64,000 bases of DNA, taken from positions 62,001-126,000 of the forward strand of contig QNQO01001827.1 of NCBI GenBank assembly GCA_003290165.1, read 5' to 3'. Positions 11,500 to 24,092 of this stretch are shown in pieces (positions within the stretch are counted from its first letter, which is position 1; each line of letters begins with the position of its first letter). The position numbers were made by a program, and so were the translations under genes. The stretch is from Berberis thunbergii (Eukaryota > Streptophyta > Magnoliopsida > Ranunculales > Berberidaceae). The notes under the pieces were generated by a model that did no database searches, was not told the origin of the DNA, and worked only from the letters and a program-made list of their open reading frames with translations.

Positions 11500-13287
11500 T
11501 CATTTTTGTTCATTCAACAATCTATGTTCCTGCCAAGGTAGTCGTCCTGTTCTTCGGTTAGTAAAATGCCTCAACACTCTATTGCGCAAACCATTATCGG
11601 TCACCTCACAAAACCTACTTGACCAATCCGATGGCTCAACCGGTCTAGTCCCGAGCCCGGGTGCTCGATCCTTTGAACCCACATTCTCCTCATTTTGCCA
11701 ATCTGCTACATAGGTTGCAACCCTTCTGTAAAATTTCTCTTTAAACACATCCCACACTTGGTACTTGTAATGGTTGATCAACATCACAGATTTATCCACA
11801 TTTACATACTCAATTCCATCTTTGACATGGAAATGGTGGACAACATTGACCAATGAAGAGTTCAGTGCTTCAGGTCTCACTATACTCTTGTGTCTCTCGG
11901 CACTCACTAGCCGACACGTGTACCCTACCATCACTCCTTGTTCGGGTGCCCGTTTTAGACCCGATGGGCCAAAACTGTGGCACATTATACGTAGTTCACC
12001 GGTTTCCTCCGTTTGATTGCGGAGCACATCGAGCAATGTTACACGCGGCCGTGGAAAATGTAGGAACTCATCGACATCAATAAACCCGATCCATTCACAT
12101 GATTCGCGTGCTCGTAGAGCACAATGTGCAAAACCGGACTCTTGGGTTTTTACCCATGGCCAAATGTACCGGGTAATGTTGTAACCCAAACCATATAATG
12201 AATCGATCACATTTTCAATCCCATCATCGCTATTGTTATCATATATGAACCAACTCTGCACACCTAAACGGGTATGGTACATGACCCATTCTCGTAAAAA
12301 CCTAGCTTGGTTTCGGACCATTGTACATACACACATTTCGTGTTTCTTTCGGGTTTCCGGGTTGTGTATCAGCCGATAATCTGATCGAGCGACCGAGTTG
12401 AATGTGGTGCCCCGACGACCCTTGACCCGAATGGAGACCTTGATTGACCTGTGTGGACCATCGTTCAATAAAGTCAAAGGCGTCTCACACCGTACGATCT
12501 CTTGAGCAGCAGAGATGGCCTGAGAGGCCAATAGCAACCTGGGTTTGGAGAAATCCCAGCCGTACACACATTCCAATCTCGAGGCATCTGAAATCCTTTC
12601 TGGCCGTAGATTAAGTCCTTTGATGAAGACCACGGTTGTGTTGTCTCGATCAACGACCGCTTCGTACGCCAAAGAATCCCAACGGTAAGTGGGACCCTTG
12701 AGGAAATCTCCACCGCTGGATTTCAAAGCAAGTGAGGTCCTAAGACTAACTGGGTTCGTCGGGCACCGTACGATCTGTGCATCGAGAAGCGTGTTCTCAA
12801 TCCGCAAAGGGGGGAGCTTTAGATTAGCCTCTGTTGAGTTCGGATGGGCATAAGTGCAGTCGAGGTCATCTTTTGTAAATAGAGGGACTGGTGAAGGGTA
12901 TTTTAGGAAAATCACGACTTGATCTGGGAAGATGACCGTTTCTCTGATCTCGAGGGATGGTTTGACGACATCTGAGCCGTCGGATTTGGCTTCCATTGGT
13001 TCTTCCCTTTGGCTTCTCCATGTTGAGATCAGAACTGGACGAAATGACTCTGTTTCAATTCAAGAATAAAAAAAATAAAAAATAAAAACAAAAAATTCAT
13101 CATTCAAATCGAATCAAAGAATTTTTAAGTGATTAGATAGAAAAGGAGAAATGGGTTTACCTCGAAATAGACGAAAAGTAGAGAAAGTAAAGCCAGTGAA
13201 GATAACGCAGGAGATAACAACGACGACGGTGAAACAGAAGAACCTATTCCAAGACACCCACTCGCGTTTCCTACGATCTTTCTTCAT
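11500..13287 (-). CDS. Glycosyltransferase family 92 (DUF23) type II membrane protein
   Basis: Two exons (13287-13161 and 13049-11500) join in frame to give 558 aa. The first exon encodes a short basic cytoplasmic tail and one membrane anchor at about residues 15-38, the layout of a Golgi type II glycosyltransferase. The GT92/DUF23 catalytic domain starts near residue 280 (MCVCTMVRNQARFLREW). It holds the FIDVDEF metal-binding DxD-type motif near 365-371 and ends with a conserved SKDRAPGLGTR stretch. Some family members, such as the GALS proteins, make beta-1,4-galactan, but this one belongs to the other plant GT92 branch, whose acceptor I do not know. Translation from the internal ATG at 12996 would lose the anchor, so I chose the upstream start. 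Confidence 0.92.
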
Positions 13288-13667
13288 TTTATTGGTGATT
13301 CAGCTACAAATATGAGAGGAGGATAAGGAGATGAGATCTTGCTCTTCTTCTTCGTCTTCTGGGTTTGTGGGTCTCTCTGTTTTCTCTACTTTTCTTTGTT
13401 GAGAATAGGAAACAGAGAGAGATTAGGGAGAAGGTGTTTGGAGAAAACGTGAGGAAAAAAGTGAGAATCTTTGGAGAGAAGGATTGTCACCCCGTTCTAT
13501 CGGTTTATATGGGGAGGGAGGTTATTGGTTAAGATTAGATCAATAATCATCGTGTGTGTCGGTTTATATTGTGTTGGGTGGAAGCCATTATTAGGGTTTA
13601 GTGACAAGGTTTAAAACCATCATTATGGAATGTACTTATGTGTTACAACCAACGGTCAAAAAGAAAA

Positions 13668-13696
13668 TTGTATATATATATATATATATATATATA
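13668..13696. repeat. (TA)n microsatellite
   Basis: A run of about 14 TA units upstream of the GT92 gene. Confidence 0.9.
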
Positions 13697-13949
13697 CAAC
13701 GGCTACAAATTCAGTTTTTTGGAACGATTGGCTTGAAAATTTACCTCTAGTGAATCATATTCACAAAAAAAAAAAAAAAAAACCTATTCAACTTTGGACA
13801 AAGTGTGTACCTTGAAGTTCACGTTGAAAATGGACGACCTAGAGTTGCAAATGGAAATTTTTTTTTATAGCTCGAACGTGAAATAAACTAGGTCATTAGG
13901 AAAATCCGAAAGGGATGGCAATAAGGCGAGTAATTGTTTAATACGGTGA

Positions 13950-14090
13950 TTCTAAATAGCGAGAACGGGCGAGGGGGTTAACCCTCCATCCCCCTCGAAA
14001 TGCATGCCCATGTGAATTTCAAAAGGGATAGGGAGGGTCAAACACCCCTCCCTTACCCGTTTCCTCACTGCCTAGCATCACTCTGTTTAT
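13950..14090. repeat. GC-rich palindromic element, copy 2
   Basis: A degenerate inverted repeat: the left arm near 13958-14000 (GAGAACGGGCGAGGGGG) pairs with the right arm near 14032-14075 (CCCTCCCTTACCCGTTTCCTC). It is the same family as 10436-10583 and 51954-52083, and lies about 0.7 kb upstream of the GT92 gene. Confidence 0.6.
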
Positions 14091-14094
14091 TATG

Positions 14095-15125
14095 AATACT
14101 TGATCGTCTTGGTGACAATCTCAAAGCTTACTCGTTGCATCCCTAAGAACCTCATAAAACAACAAGATTATGTAATTCATTACTAACATCATTAATCTGG
14201 ATTTAATATTTGAACTATCAATGTCGGTACATTCACATTGATATGGTAAATAAAATACAATAAAATTTTGAGCGAGGCTAAGGAATTAGATTTTGCAGTC
14301 AGAATGATATGATATCATTTTTTACAACTTTGAGTTACACATTGAAAACTTCATAATTTTTTCAAAATTACACTAAGTTACCTTGGTCGTAAAACCTGAT
14401 TTTCTAGCATTTTCATAAAATTTGAATCAACTTGCAAATTCGATTACAATATCAATTGGTTTGTGCTGCAATCAATTTTAATTTTACTGATTTATTACAA
14501 CATATAGCGACTTATTCGAATATCTCATCTCCCTTTCCATAGGTTTGCGGCATAGGATGGTCCATATCGGAATGGGGCTGAGCAGTAATATCAAATTGCT
14601 GCCAAAGTCAATCGATCCCTCTGTATAATTTGATGTTAATTATATTCTTGCCTGGAAACTTCATTAAGGAATCTCTCTTTATTAAAAAAACCTTTAAAAA
14701 AAATGAAAAAAAAAAAGCTAAAGCTTTTTCACTGTAAGTGATGAGTGTTCTTCTTCCTCTTTCAGCTAAACTTATCACAAGCCCTGTTTTTCCTGTTTTC
14801 AATCTTTTCTTTCCATTAACTTTTTGGGTTTGAATTCTGTACACCTGATCATGATTAGACCTAATTTTGTTAGTTAAATGAGCATGTCGGTGTCAAAATT
14901 GAGCCGTTCGCGATATAATTAAGTATACTGATCATGACTCCCCTAGAAATTCAGTGTTAAAGTTGGTCACTTTAGAATTTAGACCCCCATTCGTTTGGTT
15001 GGGGGAGCATTTTGTGATTCTTCATGTCGCCTGCAACATGGTGTAGAGATTCTTCTATCAAAACCATATACGAAAGGCCTATAATTAATTGTTTTCTTCA
15101 AAAAATTAGCTATGTGTTTGATTGG
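14095..15125. other. Intergenic, no gene recognised
   Basis: A+T-rich spacer with homopolymer runs; no domain-bearing frame seen on either strand. Confidence 0.5.
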
Positions 15126-15588
15126 TAATGATATATCAAGATAGACACTAGACACTTATTACAGTCATTCATACATGTAATAGGAAATATCCATTAGGAA
15201 ATATCCATCACGAGAATTTGACATCTCGTATGCTGTGTCAAGTCATAAAACTCAAGAAAGCAAAAACGATCACAGATGCCCAAACAAGGGCCATTAAAGG
15301 AAGATGTAAATAAAGCATAAATTCAGGCCCGAACGAGTTCTCTAATAAAAAAATAAACGTTGCATGAGAAAAGAGTCGTGGAGGGAATTACGTCTCCACG
15401 GACGCATCTTCATAAAGGATGAGGCTGTTACGAAAAATGTCTCATTCTGTTGTGCCTCATATGTTTAAGTCACGAAGAGAATTAACTGTAACTATTATAA
15501 AAGGTAAAAAGAACATTCGACAAATGTATGCAATTTTAACTGAGTTTTGTCCAGATTTACTTTCTTTTTCAAACTAGGGGTGGGCACG

Positions 15589-16058
15589 TGTCACGGACTA
15601 GTAATCCGTGCGGCACTAGTTATCCAATCCACTAGTAAGCCTATGAGTAGTTACTTTGACGGACACAAATATTAACTTGAGAATGCACAATATCAATCTG
15701 TAGACAATATAACAATGCACAATAGTCAGTAAAAGCTCTCATTCACATTCAATAGGTTACAATGGGGAGGAACGTTCGGAAGGACGTTGCTCAAGACTAG
15801 TTCGATGCTATCGATCGAAGAAAATACAAGTTTGAAGTTGAAAAGCAATGCAAAGAAAATAATAAAAATGCTAGCGGTACAGTCTGGCCCGACTATGCAA
15901 TGGAGGCAACACGTCCTCACAGTCAAGAGCTCAAACCTTCCCCTATAATATAGATGCTAAGCATTTGGGCACTTTTCAAAAGGGAACATTGAGTTTTGAG
16001 ACCATTAGACATTGAGTTTTGAGACCATTAGGATGGCCTCTGACCTTGAGTCCTGACA
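15589..16058 (-). repeat. 3' LTR of chromovirus
   Basis: 470 bp, nearly identical to 20738-21208. In element orientation it lies directly after the polypurine tract. Confidence 0.95.
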
Positions 16059-16068
16059 CTCTCCCACA
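16059..16068 (-). other. Polypurine tract of chromovirus
   Basis: TGTGGGAGAG on the minus strand immediately before the 3' LTR, between the polyprotein stop and the LTR. Confidence 0.75.
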
Positions 16069-16069
16069 C

Positions 16070-19000
16070 TCAATTCGCTGACGCCCTCGTAGCGAACTTT
16101 TCCAAGTACTCTTCCAGCTTTGAGAGGTATGGCAGTAGATGCTCGACTGGCTCCCAACTAATTTCTGAAGGAGGTTCATCCTGCCACTTGACCAAATACT
16201 CTCTATCCGGGCCTGTGTTGTTGATGAGACGGTCAGCTAAGATTTCTTCCACTTCTCGATCTGGCTTAGTAGGATGTTTAGGCAATGCTCGGGTAGAGAC
16301 ATTTCTTGTGGGATCAGCGGCATTGGCATGGTAGGACTTCAAGTTACTTGCATGGAAGACAGGATGGGTGAAGCGGAGCCAATGTGGTAACTTGACGCGG
16401 TAGGAGACTTTGCCAACTCTCTCAATAATCTGTACCGGTCCCTCATACTTGCGAAACAAATTGTTGTGTGCTCTAGCCGTCCGTTTATACTTGTTGAACA
16501 TATCTAACTTCACCAAAACCAAGTCCCCGACTTTAAAAGGATCGATTCGTCGCTTCTTGTCCGCCCATTTCTTCATGTGACGGGAGGCTTTCTCAAGATA
16601 GGCTCGAGCAACTTCAATGTTTTTCTGCCAGGCTTTGACAAATTCAAGAGCTCTGGGGCTGGGTCCTTGGTATCCGGTTAGCACGGTATGTGGTGTCAAT
16701 GGTTGCTGACCGGTGACTAACTGAAAGGGGCTGGAGTGAGTAGCTGAGCTCTTTTGTAAGTTGAAACAGAATTGTGCAACATCAAGTAGTCCCACCCAAT
16801 TTTTCTGGTTTGCACTTACAAAATGGCGAAGATATTCTTCAAGCATAGAGTTAAAGCGCTCAGTCTGTCCGTCGGATTGGGGATGTTGGCTTGTTGACAT
16901 ATTAAGTTTGGATCCCAAGAGCTTGAACAACTCCTTCCAGAACTTTCCTGTGAAGCGAGCATCACGGTCGCTAACAATGTTTTCGGGCAGTCCCCAATAC
17001 TTAACGACATGCTTGAGGAACAATTGCGCCGTATCTTCGGCTGTGCAAGTCAGTCCGGTTGGCACAAATGTCACATATTTTGAGAATCGGTCGACAACTA
17101 CAAGGATACTTCTGAAATCCTCCACTTTCGGTAACCCCGTAATGAAGTCCATAGAAACACTTTCCCAAGGGCGAGTTGGAACAGGCAGAGGCTCGAGTAA
17201 GCCTACTGGTCGATCTCTTTCAACCTTATCTTGCTGGCAAATAAGGCAGGTTCGAACATAGGCCATTACATCTTCCTGTATCTGTGGCCAATAGTACCCC
17301 CTCTCTAGCAATGCAAGTGTTCGTCTCCAACCTGGATGTCCCGCCCAATGGGTGTCATGGCATTCTCTCAAAAGTTCTTTCCTCAGACCAGAAGCTCTCG
17401 GAACATAGAGGCGATTACCAGTGGTGAGTATTGCTCCATCTTTTATCCAGAACCGTCGAGTTTTGCCCTGCTTGATCAACTCTGTAATCGCCTTCGCTTG
17501 TGGATCGGTCTGTAGACCGACTTTGATCTTCTCCAAGATGGTGTGGCTCGGACCGGTATGGGTTAGCACTGCAAGGTCCGCCCTTCTACTGAGTGCATCA
17601 GCTACATTGTTAGTGCGCCCTGGCTTGTATTCCAATACTAAGTCAAATTCTGCTAATTTTTCCTGCCATCGAGATTGCTTGGAGGTGAGCATCTTCTGAG
17701 TAAGAAAATGGCTTGCCGCAGCATTATCCGTTTTAACAAGAACTTGAGATCCCAAGAGGTAGTGTCTCCACACCCGTAAACAATGTACAATGGCTAGCAA
17801 TTCCTTTTCCTGAGCTGAGTAACGAGACTCTGTATCATTCAACTTTCGACTCTCATATGCTACCGGGTGACCATCTTGAAGTAAAACTCCCCCTAAGGCA
17901 TAATCAGATGCATCTGTTTGTACTTCAAAGGGCTTAGTGATGTCTGGCAAGGCCAATACTGGATCTTTCACCACGGCCGATTTCAAGTCTTGGAATGAAG
18001 CTTCACACTGCCTATCCCATTCCCATGTTCGGTCGTGCTTCAACAAATTTGTTAGGGCAACAGCTCTTTTAGAGTAGTCCCTTATGAAGCGACGATAATA
18101 GTTTGCAAGTCCAAGGAAAGAACGTAGTTGAGATACGTTCTTGGGAGAGTTCCAATCATGGATTGCCTTGACTTTCTCCATGTCCATCCGAATCTTGCCA
18201 TTCCCAATAACATGACCCAAGAAATTGATCTGGGTCTGGCCGAATGAGCACTTTTCCTTCTTGACAAAGAGATGATTATCCCTAAGGATTTGGAACACTT
18301 CTCGCAAATGATGTAGGTGTTCTTCTATAGTCCCACTATAAACCACAATGTCGTCAAGATAGACAACTACAGACTTGTCCAGAAGGTGACGAAACAGACC
18401 ATTCATAAGGGTGCAAAATGTAGCTGGAGCATTGGTCAAGCCAAAGGGCATTACTAGGAACTCATAAGACCCATATCTAGTAGAACAAGCAGTTTTGGGT
18501 TCATCACCAGCAGCAATGCGGACCTGATGGTAACCTGATCTCAAGTCGAGTTTTGTGAAGTATCTGGCGGATCCAAGTTGGTCGAATAAATCTGCAATGA
18601 GCGGCAGCGGATACTTGTTCTTTATAGTGACTTTGTTCAAGGCTCTATAATCAACACAAAGGCGAAGACTGCCATCATGTTTCCGCTGAAAAAGAACAGG
18701 TGCTCCATAAGGTGCTTTAGAGGGCCGAATGAATCCCGACTCCAACAAGCCATCTAGTTGTGTTCTCAATTCAGTCAGCTCTGGAGGGCTCATGCGATAT
18801 GGACTACGTGCAGGTGGCTTGGCTCCAGGGACTAACTCAATTTCGTGATCAATGAGCCTTCTGGGAGGTAGATTCTTTGGCAATTCATTCGGCATCACTT
18901 CGCTGAAATCAGCAATAACTTGGGCAATTTCCTCAGGGATTTTGCTAGTATCATCTTCCATCTCTAGCTTCGCCACAGCTAAGTATGTATCTTCTCCTTT

Positions 19001-20710
19001 GGCCAAGCCCCTCTTGACTTGGAGCGCCGTCAATATTCTATCATGAGTTGTTGGTCGAATTGAGGTTGGGACAATGCGTAGTCTGGGTCCGAAAAACCCC
19101 AAGGAGTCCATGAAAGGTAATGGTCCTGCTGCAGCTCCTCGGAAGAATTCTTGGCCAAGAATCACCTTAAAATCATCAAGTGGAACGGCCAAGAAGTTTG
19201 ATCTTCCTTCCCATGGACCGACCTGTAGTGGCACAGCTCTAGCCATACCCTTGATAGAGATTGCCTCAGAGTTGACAGCTTTCAACTTACCCACATCTCC
19301 TTCTAAGTTCAGACCCACACGTCTAGCTTCATCTGGGGCAATAAAATTGTCTGTCGCTCCGGAATCCAACAATGCTTGGGAAGGGAACCCATTGATAGTG
19401 ATGTCGATGTATTGTAAAGCCTTCTTGTGTGGATGCTCATACATTTCTCCTTTGACGGCATTGAGCTTGCGTAGAGCTCCCATTTGGGAGGTCTCACTGT
19501 TGGTGGGGTTCGAGCTCGATGCGGTCTGGTTAGAAGGTTCTGCTTGAAGCAAGGACATTAATGAGTGTAGAGCTGGTTTGGATGGACATTTGCCTGTTGG
19601 GTGATCTCTACTATTGCAAAGAATGCATGGGGCAGGGGCAGATGGTCTCCACTGTCCAGAGTAGTTTTGCCCTCCTTTGTTGTTATAATTTGAGTTGCTG
19701 GAGCTGGCATTCCAATTTTTGTTGAAACTCCAATTCTGGTTGGACAGCCGGGAATTATAGTTTCCTCGGTTCTGACTTGAGTTTCCCCAATTTTGGTGAG
19801 GTGAGCGAGCATTCGACCCTGAGCTTGAATTGGTACTGCCAGTTCTAGCTGTGGAGTGATTGAGCGAAGTGGATCCAGTCATGGGCATATAATCACCAAA
19901 CCTTTCTGCTGCCGCAATTGCACTTGTAATATCTGTCACCTTCTGCCTTTGCAATTTTGCTTGTAGAAGCGGATGAGCTTGTTCCATGAAACAGAAAACT
20001 TTGTCATTCTCAGACATGTCTCGAATATCTAGCAAGCAAGTTGAGAATTGTCGGACATAGTCTCGAATATTGCCTGTCTGTTTGATGGTGTGGAGCTTCC
20101 TCCTTGCTAAGAAATCAGTGTTCTCAGGCAAGAATTGATTTCTGAGTTCCTTCTTGAGGTCTGCCCAAGTTCTAATAAGGATGCGACCTTCTTCCATATC
20201 TGCATATTTGGTTCTCCACCATAGCTTTGCATCACCTGCTAAGTACATGGTCGCCATGGTAATCTTGGCTTCTTCAGATTCGGGGTTCACCGCGCGAAAA
20301 TACTGCTCCAGATCAAACAAGAAGTTCTCTAACTCCTTCCCATCTCGTGCCCCAGCATATGACTTTGGCTCGGGTACTTTCATCCTAGGGTGATCGGTCG
20401 TCCCTGTGGCCTTAGTGAGCAAGCCAACCCTTGCAAATAAGTCCTCCAACTGTAATTGGAAGTCACTCATCACCTGAGCTGTGGGGTGAGGCGATTCTTC
20501 CATTGCGACTGTTCTTCCCTCTAAGTTATCAACATGCTCAGCTAGCGAATCCACTCTGTCTGCCAGTGAAAAGAGTCCATCCAACCGACTAATCTGTTCT
20601 CCCAAAGTGTTCAACTGGTCCATTCTGCTTTCCAGTCTATGCATTCGACTGGTCTGTCGTTCCTCCATAGCGCTAAGTCCCTCATTTATTTCCTGCATCC
20701 TGGTTTGCAT
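16070..20710 (-). CDS. Chromovirus Gag-Pol polyprotein (intact, 1546 aa)
   Basis: One uninterrupted frame with all expected domains in order. These are a coiled-coil start (1-75), retrotransposon gag (about 130-275), an asparagine/serine-rich linker, a CCHC zinc knuckle ([14 protein letters not shown], 362-375) and an aspartic protease ([10 protein letters not shown], about 448-457). They are followed by reverse transcriptase with YLDD at 784-787, RNase H ([10 protein letters not shown], about 932), and integrase with an HHCC zinc region (about 1118-1158) and a D,D35E triad at D1188, D1248 and E1284. A chromodomain near 1480-1525 ([18 protein letters not shown]) closes the protein. Chromodomains of this class are thought to guide integration to particular chromatin. 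No stop, frameshift or missing catalytic residue was seen, so the copy could be functional; expression cannot be judged from sequence. Confidence 0.97.
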   Translation of the reverse strand: MQTRMQEINEGLSAMEERQTSRMHRLESRMDQLNTLGEQISRLDGLFSLADRVDSLAEHVDNLEGRTVAMEESPHPTAQVMSDFQLQLEDLFARVGLLTKATGTTDHPRMKVPEPKSYAGARDGKELENFLFDLEQYFRAVNPESEEAKITMATMYLAGDAKLWWRTKYADMEEGRILIRTWADLKKELRNQFLPENTDFLARRKLHTIKQTGNIRDYVRQFSTCLLDIRDMSENDKVFCFMEQAHPLLQAKLQRQKVTDITSAIAAAERFGDYMPMTGSTSLNHSTARTGSTNSSSGSNARSPHQNWGNSSQNRGNYNSRLSNQNWSFNKNWNASSSNSNYNNKGGQNYSGQWRPSAPAPCILCNSRDHPTGKCPSKPALHSLMSLLQAEPSNQTASSSNPTNSETSQMGALRKLNAVKGEMYEHPHKKALQYIDITINGFPSQALLDSGATDNFIAPDEARRVGLNLEGDVGKLKAVNSEAISIKGMARAVPLQVGPWEGRSNFLAVPLDDFKVILGQEFFRGAAAGPLPFMDSLGFFGPRLRIVPTSIRPTTHDRILTALQVKRGLAKGEDTYLAVAKLEMEDDTSKIPEEIAQVIADFSEVMPNELPKNLPPRRLIDHEIELVPGAKPPARSPYRMSPPELTELRTQLDGLLESGFIRPSKAPYGAPVLFQRKHDGSLRLCVDYRALNKVTIKNKYPLPLIADLFDQLGSARYFTKLDLRSGYHQVRIAAGDEPKTACSTRYGSYEFLVMPFGLTNAPATFCTLMNGLFRHLLDKSVVVYLDDIVVYSGTIEEHLHHLREVFQILRDNHLFVKKEKCSFGQTQINFLGHVIGNGKIRMDMEKVKAIHDWNSPKNVSQLRSFLGLANYYRRFIRDYSKRAVALTNLLKHDRTWEWDRQCEASFQDLKSAVVKDPVLALPDITKPFEVQTDASDYALGGVLLQDGHPVAYESRKLNDTESRYSAQEKELLAIVHCLRVWRHYLLGSQVLVKTDNAAASHFLTQKMLTSKQSRWQEKLAEFDLVLEYKPGRTNNVADALSRRADLAVLTHTGPSHTILEKIKVGLQTDPQAKAITELIKQGKTRRFWIKDGAILTTGNRLYVPRASGLRKELLRECHDTHWAGHPGWRRTLALLERGYYWPQIQEDVMAYVRTCLICQQDKVERDRPVGLLEPLPVPTRPWESVSMDFITGLPKVEDFRSILVVVDRFSKYVTFVPTGLTCTAEDTAQLFLKHVVKYWGLPENIVSDRDARFTGKFWKELFKLLGSKLNMSTSQHPQSDGQTERFNSMLEEYLRHFVSANQKNWVGLLDVAQFCFNLQKSSATHSSPFQLVTGQQPLTPHTVLTGYQGPSPRALEFVKAWQKNIEVARAYLEKASRHMKKWADKKRRIDPFKVGDLVLVKLDMFNKYKRTARAHNNLFRKYEGPVQIIERVGKVSYRVKLPHWLRFTHPVFHASNLKSYHANAADPTRNVSTRALPKHPTKPDREVEEILADRLINNTGPDREYLVKWQDEPPSEISWEPVEHLLPYLSKLEEYLEKFATRASAN

Positions 20711-20723
20711 TCAACAAGCTCTA

Positions 20724-20735
20724 GCTCTGATACCA
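20724..20735 (-). promoter_or_regulatory. tRNA-iMet primer binding site
   Basis: TGGTATCAGAGC on the minus strand, two bases after the 5' LTR. This is the classical sequence complementary to the 3' end of plant initiator methionine tRNA. Confidence 0.93.
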
Positions 20736-20737
20736 AC

Positions 20738-21208
20738 TGTCACGGACTAGTAATCCGTGCGGCACTAGTTATCCAATCCACTAGTAAGCCTATGAGTAGT
20801 TACTTTGACGGGCACAAATATTAACTTGAGAATGCACAATATCAATCTGTAGACAATATAACAATGCACAATAGTCAGTAAAAGCTCTCATTCACATTCA
20901 ATAGGTTACAATGGGGAGGAACGTTCGGAAGGACGTTGCTCAAGACTAGTTCGATGCTATCGATCGAAGAAAATACAAGTTTGAAGTTGAAAAGCAATGC
21001 AAAGAAAATAATAAAAATGCTAGCGGTACAGTCTGGCCCGACTATGCAATGGAGGCAACACGTCCTCACAGTCAAGAGCTCAAACCTTCCCCCTATAATA
21101 TAGATGCTAAGCATTTGGGCACTTTTCAAAAGGGAACATTGAGTTTTGAGACCATTAGACATTGAGTTTTGAGACCATTAGGATGGCCTCTGACCTTGAG
21201 TCCTGACA
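20738..21208 (-). repeat. 5' LTR of chromovirus
   Basis: 471 bp, beginning TGTCAGGACTCA and ending AGTCCGTGACA in element orientation. As the 5' LTR it should carry the promoter; the other LTR is 470 bp and nearly identical. Confidence 0.95.
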
Positions 21209-21905
21209 GCACGGGACGGGATGAGACGAGATGAACCCCTATCTCATCCCGTTCATTCGGGATCAGGACGGAACGGGACGGGATAGACCTCATCCCGGCC
21301 TCGTCCCATCTCAAACGGGATCGGGACGAGATGAACACGTACTAAATAATCCTCAAATAAAAAATAAAATAAAAAGTTTTATCCAACATTACTCACACAC
21401 CAATAATATCAAATGTATATACATATAACTTACGTCATAAATAATAATTGATATTAAATAAATAAATATTAAAAAAATTGGAAGACAAATAAATATTAAA
21501 TTTCATTTAGAATTAATGATTTAATTCATTTAAATTTCATATAGAATTTCATCTTACATTAATTTTATTTCAACACATCCTAAACTTTAATTTAAAAGAG
21601 TATTTTAATTAAAATTAATAATAATTATTATTATTAAATAAATAAATTCGGAACGAAACGGGATGGGCGAAATTGAAAATCTTCATCCTGATTCTATCTC
21701 ACTCTCGATCGAGACGGGATCGTGATGAGTTTGATTAATCTCAAAATGACCCAAAAAATCGGAGTGGGATGAGTTCGGCCCACCCCTACTTCAAACAAAG
21801 TTATTGACTTAAACATCAAAATATCTTTGACAATTAAAAAGTGGTATTTAACAGCCTAACATCTATTTTACATGTCAAACTCTAATAATAACGAGATTTG
21901 TAAGC

Positions 21906-22572
21906 ATGAGTTGGGGTAAAGGTCAATTTCTTGAGAAATAGAGAGTTTGCATCCTATACCATATTAGAGTCGGTGTGAAGACGTCATCAATTGAGAAATG
22001 ATTATCCTAAATAAATTGGTCACGATCAAGGTGTGTTTCCGATTATTACGGGTCATGTAATTTGGTACTATTGTTTTGACATGAACACTCTATGGTCCAT
22101 TGGGGGTTGCTTTGCTGCTTTGAGATATTGATGTAGACCATCAACTTAACAAAAGAAATCTATCTTTAATTACCATCAAAAAATCTAGACAGTGTCGGGC
22201 ATTATTAACATTTCTAGGATGATGACGAAGGTATTGGGCCTAGCCTAACGCGTGCCTTGCGTGGCTTTCTAGACAAGTTCCTTTACCATAGCAAGAAATG
22301 GCATTGTGGCAAGATGACTATACAATGCATCATGATACATTATCTTTTAGACCAGGATAGTACTGATCATAAGATTTAGAGTACATCCAGTGATTTGGTA
22401 ATCAAAATTAAAATTAAGCCAGCAGATTAGGCTCTAACTAAGTGCACAATGGGCTGTGCTTGGTTTCAGCCATTCAGAAATTGGGGCCCAAAGACAATTC
22501 ATGCGTGAACTTTACATGTCTTCATTGCATTGCATTGTTTGATTTTTTTTTTGTTTTTTTAAAGATTGCATT
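21906..22572. other. Intergenic between two family-A LTRs, no gene recognised
   Basis: About 670 bp of A+T-rich sequence between a forward and a reverse solo LTR. Nothing recognised. Confidence 0.5.
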
Positions 22573-23142
22573 GGTGTTGATGTGTTCTCATGTGAATTTG
22601 ACTTGTAAAACATTTGTTAGATTGTCAAAGACCATTTTTTTTGTGGTCGAAGGGCACTATGACAATCTAAGGTAAAAGGCACTATGTTAGAAAAAAGAAG
22701 TAAATCTGGATAAAACTTAGTTAAAGTTGCATTCATGTGTCGAACGTTTCTTTTACCTTTTATAATGGTCACAGTTAACTCTCTGCGTGACTTGAATATG
22801 TAAAGTGCAACGGAAGGAAATGTTTCTTGTAACAGTCTCCTCCTTAATGGAGATGCGTTCGTGGAAGCGTAACTCCCTCCACGACTCTTTTTTGGTACAA
22901 CATTTTTTTTTTTTTATGAAAGTTGTAGTGTCGGGCCTGGATTCAGATTCTGATTCGTTCGGGTTTGGATTCAGGCCCTGTTTACGTCTTCTCATTGGTG
23001 AACCTTGTTTGGGCTTCTGTGATTTACTTTATTCTTCACGAGTTTTATGAGCCATCCCAATAGGTTGGACGCTATATCGTCGTGATGAATCTCTATGCCA
23101 TGTGTATGGCCATAATGATTGGTTTATTTTGATGTATCATCA
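22573..23142 (-). mobile_element. Solo LTR of family A (copy 3), reverse orientation
   Basis: On the minus strand this begins TGATGATACATC at 23142 and continues with the same blocks as 182-747, including the GTCGTGGAGGGAG block and TTATAAAAGGTAAAAG, ending near 22573. No primer site or internal region is attached. It is diverged from copy 1. Confidence 0.75.
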
Positions 23143-23344
23143 GTTGTTATTGTTGATTGAAGACACAATAGATCTCGTTACATTATATATAACTTGGTCT
23201 TCGAATTGCATGTTGTTCTATTAGATACTTATTGAGATTAGAAGTCCACTCCCATTATGACATTGATATATATTAGATATGTCATCTCTATTAACTTAAG
23301 CTTTTAAACAAGTTGACAATTTAACATCTATCTTACAATTCAGA

Positions 23345-24092
23345 TATGTTTTACTATTCACTACTGACTGGGACAAAATTAAATCATAAGCATTAGAGAT
23401 AAAAGATGGTTATGATTAAAAATTGGAAAATGTATTGAATTTGAGGGTTGAGATTCATTTTGTATGATGACATATTAGTAAATGTAAAATATGTAAAAAG
23501 GCAAAAATAATAAAAAACTTTTTAAAAAGTTGGTGAAATGTACATGTGTCAGAGAGAGAAAATATTATATTTTCCTTTTAGCAAAATGAAAATTATCATA
23601 ACTATCTACATCGTTGTCGGATTTTAAAAAACTTAGTATCGTTAAAATGCATTTTTGAAGATCTTTTCAACAAAATCAATACAAGCGCTAAAATTTTAAA
23701 AATATATATTTTATAATTAGAAAACATATAATATATTTCACATCTTTAATATTTCTCAAAGCAATGAGACATGACGATCATACTAGAAAAAAAATGAGTC
23801 GAACATCTTAATGCACATTTAAACAAAACTCTTAAACTTCATGTTTTGGCGAATTCAAAGATTGTGGGAGAATTCATTCTTGACGTTTATATTTTACCCT
23901 AAGTATTAAAATTTAAATGAGTTTAACCCTAAAAATTTATAATATATATTTTTATCTTAGAATAGGCTTACACTTCAATACTGATTAAGAGTGAAAATAA
24001 GGATAGTGACGGAGGTGTTCAGTACAAAATATTTGGCAAAAATAAAATTATGTGGAGTTCCAACGACACGTGTCATACTCTAATACTTGTAC
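23345..24092 (+). repeat. Dispersed A+T-rich repeat B, copy 1
   Basis: About 0.75 kb, colinear with 36785-37505 in the same orientation, with shared blocks such as AACTTAGTATCGTT, TGCATTTTTGAAGAT, ATGCACATTTAAACAAAA and GTTCAGTACAAAATATTT. It has no coding potential and no clear terminal repeats. Its right edge coincides with the start of the valyl-tRNA synthetase fragment. Confidence 0.75.

Larger units (their letters stand above)
15589..21208 (-). mobile_element. Complete Ty3/gypsy chromovirus
   Basis: A 5,620-bp element in minus orientation with LTRs at both ends (20738-21208 upstream, 15589-16058 downstream). It has a tRNA-iMet primer site, a polypurine tract, one open polyprotein and a perfect 5-bp target duplication GCACG (15584-15588 and 21209-21213). 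The LTRs differ by one substitution (15663 versus 20812) and one 1-bp indel, so the insertion is recent. Short LTRs, compact size, a single fused gag-pol frame and a C-terminal chromodomain suggest the Reina-type branch; that lineage call is inferred. Confidence 0.95.
15575..21788. mobile_element. hAT-like MITE inserted in the LTR, itself interrupted
   Basis: Terminal inverted repeats TAGGGGTGGGC (15575) and GCCCACCCCTA (ending 21788) are flanked by TTTCAAAC and CTTCAAAC, which match at 7 of 8 positions, an 8-bp hAT-type duplication. Without the inserted retrotransposon the MITE is about 590 bp. Its interior is rich in CGGGACGGGATGAGA-type repeats. Confidence 0.75.
15126..21905 (+). mobile_element. 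Solo LTR of family A (copy 2), split by nested insertions
   Basis: 15126-15574 and 21789-about 21905 together reconstitute one LTR related to 182-747. They share the GTCGTGGAGGGA block, the TATAAAAGGTAAA block and the TTAACTGAGTTTTGTCCAG block, and the second half starts exactly where the first stops. No primer site or internal sequence follows, so it is a solo or truncated LTR. A hAT-like MITE interrupts it. Confidence 0.75.

Noticed and set aside
16761..17261. Plus-strand frames opposite the chromovirus polyprotein
   Set aside because: Shadow frames of an intact, domain-complete minus-strand gene.
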